Notes: generated by a model from the letters alone, not told the origin. A stretch of 64,000 bases of DNA from an uncultured Armatimonadota bacterium (GCA_903927025.1 CAIYLG010000008.1:1-64000); one strand, 5' to 3'; positions 1 to 8,886 are shown, counted from the first letter of the stretch. A program made the numbers and translations.

Positions 1-83
1 ACAAACTCGCAACCATCAAGCCTGTGGCTCTGGCAAAGGAAATCCTACGGCTCAGAGAGGAACTCAGAAAGTTCGCCCGGTAG
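1..83 (+). CDS. C-terminal fragment of an unidentified protein, possibly a transposase
   Basis: In frame 3 the window opens inside a reading frame that ends at a TAG at 81-83. Its last 26 residues are a basic, Leu-rich helical stretch ending in LREELRKFAR. The frame is convergent with the helicase gene that follows. Such a tail, followed at once by short direct repeats, resembles the end of an insertion-sequence transposase, but the visible piece is too short to assign. The other two frames read as less protein-like. Everything upstream lies outside the window. Confidence 0.35.
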   Translation, partial: KLATIKPVALAKEILRLREELRKFAR

Positions 84-84
84 G

Positions 85-134
85 TCTTAGTTTTGACGGA
101 ACGGCAACTCTTCGGTCGGTTTTAGTTTTGAGGG
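85..134. repeat. Short imperfect direct repeat after the truncated left gene
   Basis: The units TCTTAGTTTTGACGG (85-99) and TTTTAGTTTTGAGGG (120-134) differ at three positions and start 35 bases apart, in the gap between the left-edge gene and the helicase stop. Spaced subterminal repeats like these are common transposase-binding sites at IS ends. No inverted terminal repeat or target duplication can be tested, because the other end lies outside the window. Confidence 0.4.
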
Positions 135-144
135 ATCACGACGG

Positions 145-2439
145 TCAGTCCCTAACAACAAGCCCAGGCATCTGACCGAGGTCAAGAACCCCGTCCAGAA
201 TTTTGGATGGCGTTGTGCCTGTAGCCGACGCCATCAGGTTGATGCAGAGCCGCTTTTGGGCTCGAGTAAGGGCGACGTACAGAATTCGACGCTCCTCGTC
301 CTCTTCGTGGCGCTTCTTTTGCTCCGCAAGAAACCGATGGACGAGCCCTGCTTCCTTGGAGAGCTTGACCGCGACAAGGCCCTCCGCTGGGTCAACCACT
401 ACGTCTCCTGGCGGGCGCGAGATCTTCTTATCCGTTTGAGGAACGACGACCACTGGGAACTCAAGTCCCTTCGCTTTATGAATGGTCATGATCTTGACCA
501 AGTCGGCATTCTCATCATCGGCCGGCGCATCCCCTTCTTTGTGTCGAAGATTCTGAATCTCCTGAATCTGCTCAGCAAATTCGAGCGGCCCAAGCTCAGG
601 CTCCTGTGACGCCAGCGACAGAAGTTTCCTCGCGTTCGCCAGCGTCTGGTCAGAACTGTCCCTTCTGCCGAGCGCGGTCAAATAGTCCGATTCGGCGAAG
701 ACACGGGATAGCACCTCCCAAGCGGAAAGACGGTCCGCAATTGCACGCAGGGGTACGTACCATTTCAGAAACTGGTCGATTTTCTCTCTATCTCCGTCGA
801 CGGGCGACTCGAGATCCGCCAGAGCTTCTACCACAGGTGACTTCAATGCCAACATCACCACGGCATCTAGGCTCAAGGATGCCATCGGGCTTCGAAGGGT
901 CGCGAGGAGTGAGAAGTCGTCATACGGATCGGCAAGGCACCTCAGGGTATTTGCGAGATCCCTCACCTCCAGGCGTGTGTAGAACTGCTCAGATCCTCCT
1001 GCAATGCGGCTTGGAATTCCTGCCTGATCTAAGGACTGCTGCATGGCAACAGCTGCACGTCCATCTCGAACGAGCACCGCGATGTCTCGCTTTAAGACAC
1101 CTTCGGTGATAAGTCCCTGAATCCGCTGGGATGTGAGAGGCCAATCCGCCGCGGGCTGCCGCCAAATCTCAACTCCCTCAAACGTCGGCTTATCGTCCGA
1201 ATCAAAATCCATTGGCCCAGTGTTAAGGTTCATCGGACGATAGTCGGAGGTCCACAGACGGCTGAACACTAGGTCCACGAAGTTCAGAATGCCCGGGTCC
1301 GAGCGCCAATTCTTACTTAAGCGGCGGGTCTCCTTCGACTCAGCGCGACTCTGAAAGAGCCGTACGTCAGCTTGCCGAAACCCATAAATGCTCTGTTGAG
1401 AGTCACCGACCATCATAGTGTGCTGGCCACCAAGATTATCGAGAAGCCGATACTGGATAGGGTTCACGTCTTGCGATTCATCCACCATAACCACTTCGTA
1501 TTGGCGGGAAAGCCGAGACCGCGTGACTTCTGATCGCGCGAGGAGCCGGTCAGCCCTGATTTCCAAGGCGGCGAAGTCAAGTGCCTGGTGCTTCACCATT
1601 TCTCGATCGAGTCTCCACCAAGCCGCACAGGCCAACTGGACCAGCCCGCAAGTATGGACAACGGAATCCGCTTCGGCATCTGAGACTGTTCGGCCGCGTG
1701 CCCAAGCTGGAATTCCTACTCCAACGGCTTTGCACGCTCGCTGAATTCTTTCCCCTAGGTCCGAACCTTCCTGTTCATCGAAAGCTCCACGAACGTTTGT
1801 TGGCAGTGCGCGACGAATCCCATCCTCCCACTTCGCTCTTAGGAGAGTGTGGCTCCCATAAATCTCACGAAGCGACTCCCAAGAGGTTGCACCGGACCGC
1901 AGCTCGTGAAGCAGCTTTTTAATGTCGTCCTCGAGTCTTGAGTAAGGAGTGCCCTGAGGAAATCCGCCACCGAAACTTCCTGCGAGGTGTCGAATAAGTT
2001 CGGGGGCGTCTGGCTCATCGACAAGATCTGACGCCAACGCTTCGCGAATAGCATCCGCCACCATCCGTGTGGCCTGCTGATCGGCAAGGATTTCAAACTG
2101 AGGATCTAAACCAGCCTCTAGCGCATTTTCGCGAAGAACGCGTTCGCAGAATGAATGGATGGTTTGGATTGGACCAGTCTCGGCAATCTGCGCATCCTCG
2201 TAACGCCCCTTTGCTCTCAGTCCAGAGACAATCCTCTGCTTCATCTCAGCCGCTGCTTTCTTGGTAAACGTGATCGTGAGGATCTGATCGGGCCTCAGCC
2301 CATCCTCAACCACGTGTCGAAGATAGCGCTCCACCAAGACGAACGTTTTCCCCGCACCCGCTGAAGCCACCACCGTAAAGCTTCCATGCGGCGCTTCAAT
2401 AACAGCCCGTTGCTCAGGAGTTGGTGTCCTAGTCGCCAT
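145..2439 (-). CDS. UvrD/AddA-like superfamily 1 DNA helicase without a nuclease domain
   Basis: Probable 3'-5' DNA helicase subunit of an AddAB/RecBCD-like recombination-repair complex. Counting from the ATG at 2439 (764 aa), I see Walker A ASAGAGKT (about 25-32), Walker B VMVDESQD (about 317-324), motif III GDSQQSIYGFR (about 345-355), NWRS (about 377), motif V TIHKAKGLEF, and motif VI with YVALTRA near the C-terminus. The protein ends soon after motif VI, so the C-terminal nuclease domain of classical AddA is absent. The frame is open upstream to 2547, but ATG 2439 overlaps the stop of the upstream AddB-like gene by 11 bases, which suggests translational coupling. The family is secure; whether to call it AddA or a UvrD relative is less so. 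Confidence 0.85.
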   Translation of the reverse strand: MATRTPTPEQRAVIEAPHGSFTVVASAGAGKTFVLVERYLRHVVEDGLRPDQILTITFTKKAAAEMKQRIVSGLRAKGRYEDAQIAETGPIQTIHSFCERVLRENALEAGLDPQFEILADQQATRMVADAIREALASDLVDEPDAPELIRHLAGSFGGGFPQGTPYSRLEDDIKKLLHELRSGATSWESLREIYGSHTLLRAKWEDGIRRALPTNVRGAFDEQEGSDLGERIQRACKAVGVGIPAWARGRTVSDAEADSVVHTCGLVQLACAAWWRLDREMVKHQALDFAALEIRADRLLARSEVTRSRLSRQYEVVMVDESQDVNPIQYRLLDNLGGQHTMMVGDSQQSIYGFRQADVRLFQSRAESKETRRLSKNWRSDPGILNFVDLVFSRLWTSDYRPMNLNTGPMDFDSDDKPTFEGVEIWRQPAADWPLTSQRIQGLITEGVLKRDIAVLVRDGRAAVAMQQSLDQAGIPSRIAGGSEQFYTRLEVRDLANTLRCLADPYDDFSLLATLRSPMASLSLDAVVMLALKSPVVEALADLESPVDGDREKIDQFLKWYVPLRAIADRLSAWEVLSRVFAESDYLTALGRRDSSDQTLANARKLLSLASQEPELGPLEFAEQIQEIQNLRHKEGDAPADDENADLVKIMTIHKAKGLEFPVVVVPQTDKKISRPPGDVVVDPAEGLVAVKLSKEAGLVHRFLAEQKKRHEEDEERRILYVALTRAQKRLCINLMASATGTTPSKILDGVLDLGQMPGLVVRD

Positions 2440-5329
2440 TGGGCTTCGCTCCCGAAGTTGGAATGCTGGATGAGGCTTCTCCCTCGCCAAAGGTAAGAGA
2501 ACGTCGACAGAGTTCTCCGTAGGCACAGCGCGAACAATGCTCTCCACGAATAGGATCTACAACATGCTCTCGAACACGGCTCACCGCCTCAGATACCAAT
2601 GCCCTAACGGCTGTGTAGAATTTCTGCTTCGCCTGGAAGGGATCATCATCCTCTGAAAGATCCAGCACCTTCATCCCCTCGGCAGCAATCGACCGAAGTG
2701 CCTGCGACCCGTTCCTGCCCATCACAAGAAGAGTCCGCCTTCCCATACTGCTCTCCACCTCAACCGCAGACTCCCACCCGGATTCGTGCATGGCCAAAAG
2801 ATGAATGCCGTAGAAAAGCCTCTCTGATGGTTTTAGATCCGAAGTTTCTGGAGCACGGTATCCGTAAAGATGCGCCACCTTGTACCGTTCCAGCGTTGAG
2901 ATACCGGCGATTGAACCCTCGATATGAGTCCCGCCCGGCAGCTCACTCCGAACACCGTGGCTACCAAAAGATACATTTGACCGGCAGGATCCCGGGGTCT
3001 TCGGCCATATCTCTCTTGCAAGCTCCTCTCGGCGAATCAGGTCGCCTATCAGGCGCTTTCCGCCAGATCTAAGAAGCTGAAGCTCCCACTGGGGAACTTC
3101 AGAATAGATCGAGTCCAGTTCTGCGTCCAATGCCATTCTTAACGCGTTCTCGGCCACGTGCAAATCTTCGCGTGCCATCAGCTGCGTTACCTGCGGCAAC
3201 TTCCGAAGCGAATTCCAACGAAGGGACGGACGCTTCACTTTCAACTTGAGAACATGCCGAGAAAGGTGCTGGAACGGGCATTCTAGGACATCGCGCAGCA
3301 CCCGCGGGTCGAACGAGTTGGAGCCAGGACTCTCAAGGAGCGTCGATGTTTGCTCGGACTCCAGCACAACAGAGACGGGCCGCTCCAAGGGGCCGACTCT
3401 CGCCGTCGCCAATGCCAGGTCAGCGGAGGAAATGCAATGTTCGACCGGCGGAGAAAGCTCTCGCCTGGGATAGTCGTGCCGTGTATCTACTGAGGCTGCT
3501 CGCTCAACTTCAGTGAGATAGAAAGCTGGAATGTTGTCCTTCTCATCGTCGGCAAGTGGGTAGCTGAAGGAGATCGCTTCTCGGGCCGCAGCGCACACTC
3601 GATAGAACTCGTCCCTCTCTGCCTGAGCTCTCGACCAAGAATTGGGAAGAGGAGGATATTCCGGCCGTAGGTTGCTGATCTCGTCTCGCTCAGCGTCAGT
3701 CAGGATTGGATCTTCCGATCGACGGCGCGGGAAAACTCCTTCGAGCATCCCCAAGACAAACATATGCTTAACATCACCAATGAGATGGGGATCCGATGCA
3801 ACCCTTACACCAGCGTCCGAGGAAGGGATGCTCACGTCTCCGTCCTGCCAAAGCCGCTCGCATAGGTCAACGAAGTCACGGGCTCCGCAGGAAGCACTCA
3901 GGGTGACCTCTTCAACCGAGATATGGTTGGCAAGGAGCCGCTCCATTTGGTTGAGCGCACGGCGATCCCGCTCGTCCATATCGCTGCCCTTGTTCTCAAG
4001 CGAGACCCAAGGAAGCCGCAAATCGTGGTTGAACTCCTTGAGGAGGCGAAACCACTCAGAGAGCTTTCGGGTGTCCGCAAGCATTCGGCCACGCCATTCG
4101 AGCAGGCACTGCAGCCACTCAATGCCCTCAGAATGCTCTGTCACGAACTCAGACAGAACCATCCACTGATCAGATCGCTGAGCATAACACCTTCGAAGTT
4201 CAGTCTCTAACATCGATTGGGTTTGCCCAGACAGATCCAGATAGCTGCTTCGGAGAATCGGAATGAGGGTCCGCACATCCTCAGACATACAAAGCTTCCA
4301 CGCCGCAAGCACAAGCCGAGCAAAGGAATTGGTGAGCAGCGGTACTCGCCTCACAATCCTTAATGGGATTTGTAGCCGCCGCGACGCGGACTCCAGCAAC
4401 GGCGCATACGACTCAAGATCTCGAACGTAGATACCGCAATCGTCCGGAGACTCCAAAGCAAGACAACCCCGAATGGCCCACTCAGACTCGGCCAACGGAT
4501 CCGCCGCACTCGAGATGGAAACATTTATAGGCGGTCCTCCCTGATCTGAATCTGCAAAGAGATTGTTCGTGAGTCTGTTTCCAGAACCCATGGATCGGGG
4601 CGGCACTCCTAAGAGCCGAACTGACTGCTCGGCTCCGATAAAGACACCTGCATCACAGGCGTGTCGATCGAGAACCACGGTGACATCCACGCCGTACCCT
4701 GCAATCCAGCTTAGCCACTGAATCCTCAAGGGGCTCTCGTCTGAACCAACCAACACGAGAAGCCGCTCCATATCTCCCTCAAGGTCGGGAACCGTCTCAA
4801 ACGCCTGGAGGATCTGCGAGGAATGCTGCTGCCTCCCTAAACTGCTCAAAATCTCCGTCACGCTTCGATCAATGAAAGCCAAGCTTGCGAGCTTCGCGGC
4901 AAGTCTCGGAGATGCCAACTTAACAAGGTCTTCAAGGTCCTCTGCCGCCAATCCCCAATTCCTAAGGTCGTCCATCGTTTGGAGAACCGCTTTGTGGGTA
5001 CCTGGAAACTTGCGTGACCTGAAAAGTGGTGAGCCATCCTCCAGTTCAGAGCACGCGTGGGCGACGGCAGACCTGAGATGCCCGGCTTGCGCGAGTGGAA
5101 ATGCTTCCTCTCCAGACAAGACCAGCAGGCTTCGAACAATCTCACCGAAGGCCAGCACATCAAGCGATGAGCTTTCAGAGAGCAACTGGCGGCACTGAGG
5201 CAAAAGGGAGTCTGAAAAACTTGAAACGACTCCCGGCCCCTTCTTTTCGAAATCACGAAGGATCGGTCCGAGGCTCGTCGAACCAGGGATCGCTCTCAAT
5301 ACGGTGATCCGACCTTTCGCCATCCGCAT
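2429..5329 (-). CDS. AddB-like protein with Fe-S cysteines but a degenerate nuclease site
   Basis: 966-aa partner of the downstream helicase. The body resembles AddB: an inactivated helicase fold, with AIPGSTSLGP where Walker A would be, and a typical FVLGMLEGVFPRRR segment mid-protein. The C-terminal third has the PD-(D/E)XK/Fe-S layout of AddB: a cysteine in LECPFQHL (about 684) and CSRCAYGELC (about 932-941), four ligands in all. The nuclease motifs normally between them, of the type GRIDRID and VVDYKTG, read GSIAGIS (about 805-811) and YKVAHLYGYRA (about 816-826), so the metal-binding Asp and catalytic Lys appear lost. ATG 5329 or ATG 5323 may be the start; a TACACT box 10 bases before the second favours 5323. 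Divergent from the gene at 5342. Confidence 0.8.
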   Translation of the reverse strand: MRMAKGRITVLRAIPGSTSLGPILRDFEKKGPGVVSSFSDSLLPQCRQLLSESSSLDVLAFGEIVRSLLVLSGEEAFPLAQAGHLRSAVAHACSELEDGSPLFRSRKFPGTHKAVLQTMDDLRNWGLAAEDLEDLVKLASPRLAAKLASLAFIDRSVTEILSSLGRQQHSSQILQAFETVPDLEGDMERLLVLVGSDESPLRIQWLSWIAGYGVDVTVVLDRHACDAGVFIGAEQSVRLLGVPPRSMGSGNRLTNNLFADSDQGGPPINVSISSAADPLAESEWAIRGCLALESPDDCGIYVRDLESYAPLLESASRRLQIPLRIVRRVPLLTNSFARLVLAAWKLCMSEDVRTLIPILRSSYLDLSGQTQSMLETELRRCYAQRSDQWMVLSEFVTEHSEGIEWLQCLLEWRGRMLADTRKLSEWFRLLKEFNHDLRLPWVSLENKGSDMDERDRRALNQMERLLANHISVEEVTLSASCGARDFVDLCERLWQDGDVSIPSSDAGVRVASDPHLIGDVKHMFVLGMLEGVFPRRRSEDPILTDAERDEISNLRPEYPPLPNSWSRAQAERDEFYRVCAAAREAISFSYPLADDEKDNIPAFYLTEVERAASVDTRHDYPRRELSPPVEHCISSADLALATARVGPLERPVSVVLESEQTSTLLESPGSNSFDPRVLRDVLECPFQHLSRHVLKLKVKRPSLRWNSLRKLPQVTQLMAREDLHVAENALRMALDAELDSIYSEVPQWELQLLRSGGKRLIGDLIRREELAREIWPKTPGSCRSNVSFGSHGVRSELPGGTHIEGSIAGISTLERYKVAHLYGYRAPETSDLKPSERLFYGIHLLAMHESGWESAVEVESSMGRRTLLVMGRNGSQALRSIAAEGMKVLDLSEDDDPFQAKQKFYTAVRALVSEAVSRVREHVVDPIRGEHCSRCAYGELCRRSLTFGEGEASSSIPTSGAKPNGD

Positions 5330-5341
5330 TTCGAGTGTATC

Positions 5342-5947
5342 ATGCGGCTGGTGGCATCAACTGTATGGACATCCCGAAGGAAGTGGCTTGGGAACCTGAT
5401 TCCAGCCGTGTTCTGGCTCCCGCCCGCCGTAATTGGCGTCTATCAGATTCTCATCAAGAACCAAGTGGGTGGTCCGAGTCTTTGGTGGCTTCTCGCTTCA
5501 ACCGTTCTGGGCTGGTTCGCCGTGAATCAATTTGGGTTCTTTGAGAATCGACGGATGCAGGGACAGCTGAAACGAATCCTGGAAGTCCAGAGCAAGTCTC
5601 TCGCTGAAGAGCACTACTTTGTTGGGTTCGCAACTCCTTCGTTTTCCAGCACGCTCGATGCTCACGAAGACGTCGGATTCCTGTGCGTCTATCCGGACCG
5701 GCTACAGTTCATCTCTGAAACCAGAACAATCGACCTCCCCAGGACGGACATCACCACCGTCCGATTTCGTCCGAATGTTCACAGCATCCTCTTCCTAGGT
5801 CGCTGGGTCAGCGTGGAAGGCACCACCGGTGGCAAGCAGGTCCGTCTGTTGGTAGAACCTAGGGTTAAGACCACGCTACTGGGAAACAGGCTGTTTGGGT
5901 CAAAGCTGAAGGTTCAGCTCAAGAAGTGGCTCGGACCCGTAAAATAG
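5342..5947 (+). CDS. Hypothetical membrane protein with two N-terminal helices
   Basis: 201 aa, family not recognised. Two hydrophobic segments (about 20-38 and 47-65) are followed by a basic stretch and a soluble C-terminal domain with alternating hydrophobic strands, such as VGFLCVYPDRLQFIS and SILFLGRWVSVEG. That pattern is compatible with a small beta-rich cytoplasmic domain of PH or GRAM type, though I cannot prove it. The start codon lies 12 bases from the divergent AddB-like start, so the two genes share a promoter region. The stop is followed after four bases by the next gene, suggesting co-transcription. Confidence 0.7.
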   Translation: MRLVASTVWTSRRKWLGNLIPAVFWLPPAVIGVYQILIKNQVGGPSLWWLLASTVLGWFAVNQFGFFENRRMQGQLKRILEVQSKSLAEEHYFVGFATPSFSSTLDAHEDVGFLCVYPDRLQFISETRTIDLPRTDITTVRFRPNVHSILFLGRWVSVEGTTGGKQVRLLVEPRVKTTLLGNRLFGSKLKVQLKKWLGPVK

Positions 5948-5951
5948 CGGA

Positions 5952-6368
5952 ATGGCTCTCAACCAATTCGTTGCGGACGCTCGGCTGAGGATCCTTGGGG
6001 ACCTCACCGCAGGAAGGGCTCCCAGCATAGGCGAGTACTCAGAACAGATTCTTAGTGAAGGGCGCTCAAAAGGAGCGGCCCAGATGGGTTCGACTCGATA
6101 TCAGCCGGATGCCGTTTTTGTCGAATTTATCTTCCCTGCCCCAGGCACAACTTCGACCGTCCTCACTGTTCGACTTCCGACCCTCGAGCGCATCGTCTTT
6201 ATGCCAGTCCCGCCCTGGGTGGTTGAATCGATCTGGCAGGGAGAAATTGATGGTTCCTTCCATTTTGAATCCGATGCAGAACGACTGCTTGCAGACTTCA
6301 CCAACCAGCTTTCGCCTGATCATAACTTTGTCCTGTTCGGGGATAAAGCTCCAACCCGACGAGGCTGA
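5952..6368 (+). CDS. Hypothetical small cytoplasmic protein
   Basis: 138 aa with no signal peptide or membrane helix and no recognised domain. The middle contains strand-like segments (AVFVEFIFPAP, TVLTVRLPTLERIVFMPVPPWV) and the C-terminal part an acidic helix (SDAERLLADFTNQLSP). It starts four bases after the preceding membrane protein and lies just before the glycosylasparaginase-like gene, so the three are probably one transcription unit. Coding is supported by fit to the operon and lack of a competing frame. Function unknown. Confidence 0.6.
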   Translation: MALNQFVADARLRILGDLTAGRAPSIGEYSEQILSEGRSKGAAQMGSTRYQPDAVFVEFIFPAPGTTSTVLTVRLPTLERIVFMPVPPWVVESIWQGEIDGSFHFESDAERLLADFTNQLSPDHNFVLFGDKAPTRRG

Positions 6369-6388
6369 CGCCGGTATCCTCTCAAGCA

Positions 6389-7273
6389 ATGACAACTTTT
6401 CTTGCGACCTGGCGTGAACCCGGGAAGCTCGCCGTGGAAACCGCCTGGGAAGAACGACTTAAGGGCGGCGATCTGCGCACCTGCTTAGAGCAGGGACTCG
6501 CCGCGTGCGAATTGAACCCAGACTTCCTCGCCATTGGACTGGGCTCTCTGCCCAACGCAGACGGTGAAATTGAGCTGGACGCCAGCATGATGGATGGTGC
6601 TGACCTCTCAGCCGGTGCAGTTTGCTCGGTGCAGAATATCGTTCCTGTGATCTCAGTAGCCAGAAAAGTCATGGAGGACACTCCCCATGTGATGCTTGCT
6701 GGAGATCAAGCGAAGCGATTTGCGATCTCAAAGGGTTTTGAGCCCCGGAACTTGATGACTCCAGATGCCATCAAGCATCTAGATGAGTGGAAGGCCGGCA
6801 ACGCTCCATACAAGTACATCCACGTTACGGATGAGCACCTTCACGGCGATACAGTCACGATGATCGGGCTCGAAGATCCCGGTCACCTCGTTGCGGCAAG
6901 TTCGACCAGCGGATTGGCGTGGAAGCTCCCTGGTCGGGTGGGAGACTCTCCGATTATCGGTGCAGGCATCTATGCCGACGATGAGGTGGGTGCAGCTGGG
7001 GCGACGGGCCTTGGTGAGGAACTGTGGAAGGCCTGTGCGTCATTCCGTACGGTCGAAGCGATGAAGCGGGGCCTTTCTCCGCAGGCAGCCTGCGAAGAAA
7101 CGATTCTGCACATGCTGAGACGACAGGCGCATTCAAGCGAACACGCCTGTGTCGTTTTTGCCATGAACCGAGAGGGACAGTTTGGTGCGGCAACCACAGA
7201 TGGCGTCTTCCACCTCTGGATTTGCCAGGATGGCAACATCTCCGTTCAAGAGTTCACAGGACTGCTCTCGTAA
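6389..7273 (+). CDS. Glycosylasparaginase-like N-terminal nucleophile hydrolase
   Basis: 294 aa, member of the asparaginase-2/glycosylasparaginase (AGA) Ntn-hydrolase family, which cleaves itself and then hydrolyses Asn- or GlcNAc-Asn-type amides. The self-cleavage motif HGDTVTMIG places the nucleophilic Thr at about residue 155. Downstream are the family hallmarks: TSGLAWKLPGRVGDSPIIGAG, then GAAGATGLGE. Length is close to bacterial and eukaryotic AGA. No clear secretion signal is visible. The small beta-subunit half after Thr155 is intact. Substrate cannot be fixed from sequence: N4-(GlcNAc)-Asn or isoaspartyl peptides are the usual options. Confidence 0.88.
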   Translation: MTTFLATWREPGKLAVETAWEERLKGGDLRTCLEQGLAACELNPDFLAIGLGSLPNADGEIELDASMMDGADLSAGAVCSVQNIVPVISVARKVMEDTPHVMLAGDQAKRFAISKGFEPRNLMTPDAIKHLDEWKAGNAPYKYIHVTDEHLHGDTVTMIGLEDPGHLVAASSTSGLAWKLPGRVGDSPIIGAGIYADDEVGAAGATGLGEELWKACASFRTVEAMKRGLSPQAACEETILHMLRRQAHSSEHACVVFAMNREGQFGAATTDGVFHLWICQDGNISVQEFTGLLS

Positions 7274-7296
7274 ACAATCCCCACGAACCGAAAGCC

Positions 7297-8067
7297 TTGG
7301 AAGCCGATCTCAAGATTGCTCTACGCGATCTGATATCGGCCCACCCTGCAGGTGTTTCTACAGAACGCCTATGCAAGACTCTTCGCCATACCCCTCAAGA
7401 ACTTGGCGACACCTTTGAGCAGTTGATCCAATCTGGAGAAGTCATCAGCCTTGCCGGGATATGGCTCACGCCCACCAGCTTCACAGCGCTCGCGGACAAA
7501 GTACGCGCCACTCTTGCTGAGCTTCATTTAGCCAATCCCAAAACTCAGGGATTCGAAATCGGCTCCATTGCAAAATTGCTCGGTCTCCCTTGGGGGGCAA
7601 AACCTCTAGCCCGATTCACAGATAGGATGTCAGATTTGGGCGGCATCGAAGCAGTTGAGAATAGAGTCAGCCTTTCTGATTTTCAGCTGGAGCTGACAAC
7701 GCGACAAGTCGCGCTGCTCGCCAGAATTATCGAATGCCTGGAATCTGAGGCGGTAAACACGCCAAGTCCCCAGGCAATGGCTCAAACCCTTGGTATGCCC
7801 CGGCAGGCAGTTGAGGAGATCCTACAACTCGGGCGAAAGTCTCACTCCATCGTGAACCTAGCCGAAAACGTCTACTACACACCCGCGCAGCTAACTGCGC
7901 TCGTTGAGCGAGTTTGCGAATGGGGGAAGGACAAACAGTTCTCTCCAAACGAACTGCGCGACTGGCTGGGCTCAACCCGCAAATATGTGCATCCACTCCT
8001 CGAACACCTGGATGCTAAGGGGCTAACCGTGAAGGATGGTCCGCTGAGGGAGATCCACCTAAAATAG
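7297..8067 (+). CDS. Free-standing SelB C-terminal-like winged-helix protein
   Basis: About 256 aa matching only the winged-helix half of selenocysteine elongation factor SelB. Diagnostic stretches are the ENRVSLSDFQ segment, the AENVYYTPAQL segment and, near the end, LRDWLGSTRKYVHPLLEHLD, which corresponds to the SECIS-binding WH4 core of SelB. Roughly four winged-helix units fit the length. The EF-Tu-like GTPase part is absent: the frame is open upstream to 7024 but there overlaps the glycosylasparaginase gene and has no G-motifs. I chose TTG 7297, 23 bases after the preceding stop. The stop overlaps the convergent ABC ATPase gene. No selA, selD or tRNA-Sec is in the window. It may be a split SelB, a decayed gene or a repurposed nucleic-acid-binding protein. 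Confidence 0.65.
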   Translation: MEADLKIALRDLISAHPAGVSTERLCKTLRHTPQELGDTFEQLIQSGEVISLAGIWLTPTSFTALADKVRATLAELHLANPKTQGFEIGSIAKLLGLPWGAKPLARFTDRMSDLGGIEAVENRVSLSDFQLELTTRQVALLARIIECLESEAVNTPSPQAMAQTLGMPRQAVEEILQLGRKSHSIVNLAENVYYTPAQLTALVERVCEWGKDKQFSPNELRDWLGSTRKYVHPLLEHLDAKGLTVKDGPLREIHLK

Positions 8068-8886
8068 CGACAGCAGCGCCTCTTCGATCGTGGAGGGACG
8101 ATGGACTACATACTGCACGTCTCCGTACCCAGCGAGCAAAAGTCGAGCGGCTAGCTCTTGTCCTTCTGTAGCCTGAAACCGAATTCCACCTTCCGTCTGC
8201 TCAACGGTCACTTGAAATGGAGCAACGAGGGCTCGAACGCCCTGCTGGTTCTCGGTGGCAACTTGGATGGAATGTGGCGGTCCCAGCCGCTTGAGTTCCT
8301 CAATGGAGCCTGCGAACCGCACGTGCTTATCCTTCAGAACGATCACAGCGTCAAAAAGCGAAAGAATGTCCGGGCGGGAAGTCGCCGCCACAAAGCTCAT
8401 TCCAGCCGCCTGGAGGGATCTAATGATCGCCACCATCTCCTTCAACGTCCATGGGTCGAGAAGGTCCAGCTGACCATCGATCAGGATCACATTTGCCTTT
8501 GTGAGAAGTGGACCCAACAACTCATACGCCGCATACTGGCCCGGCGAAAGCTCCCCCAGGGTCATGTATCGAGCGTCGCCGAGGCGGAGGCGATAGAGTA
8601 GGTCGCTCACTCGAAGCCCGTTCGGTGCCATGTCCGTCTTCGGAATGATGCCGTTGACCTTGGTTCGCCTTGGCACACCTTCAGCGGAAGCCACTCCCAC
8701 CTCTCCACGAACTTTGACCGCGCCCTGTTCGGGTCGGTCAACTTCGGCGATCACATGAAGAAAATGTGTTTTTCCACTAGCAGCCGGACCTACGATTGCA
8801 AGCGACTGCCCGGCCTGTAGGCTCATTGAGAGCGTAGGTCCGGTGGCCGTTATGGCCATATGCTCCAGTGAAAGCATCTCTGTCAT
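8059..8886 (-). CDS. Degenerate ABC-type ATPase subunit
   Basis: 275 aa with the ABC nucleotide-binding fold. Walker A GPAASGKT (33-40) and a signature-like LSPGQ (113-117) are intact. Walker B reads VILIDG (133-138), with Gly where the catalytic Glu should be; the Q-loop position reads IIPKTD; the H-switch region reads AATSRPD, without the usual His. It may bind ATP but hydrolyse it poorly. A C-terminal extension of about 70 aa resembles the regulatory tails of drug-exporter ATPases. No permease gene is adjacent. ATGA overlap couples it to the upstream aminopeptidase gene as the last gene of the operon. It may work with an unlinked permease or have a regulatory role. Confidence 0.75.
   Translation of the reverse strand: MTEMLSLEHMAITATGPTLSMSLQAGQSLAIVGPAASGKTHFLHVIAEVDRPEQGAVKVRGEVGVASAEGVPRRTKVNGIIPKTDMAPNGLRVSDLLYRLRLGDARYMTLGELSPGQYAAYELLGPLLTKANVILIDGQLDLLDPWTLKEMVAIIRSLQAAGMSFVAATSRPDILSLFDAVIVLKDKHVRFAGSIEELKRLGPPHSIQVATENQQGVRALVAPFQVTVEQTEGGIRFQATEGQELAARLLLAGYGDVQYVVHRPSTIEEALLSLF

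Noticed and set aside
7024-7296. Long N-terminal extension of the SelB-like frame
   Set aside because: This part overlaps the glycosylasparaginase gene in another frame and has no G-protein motif; it is an out-of-frame shadow.
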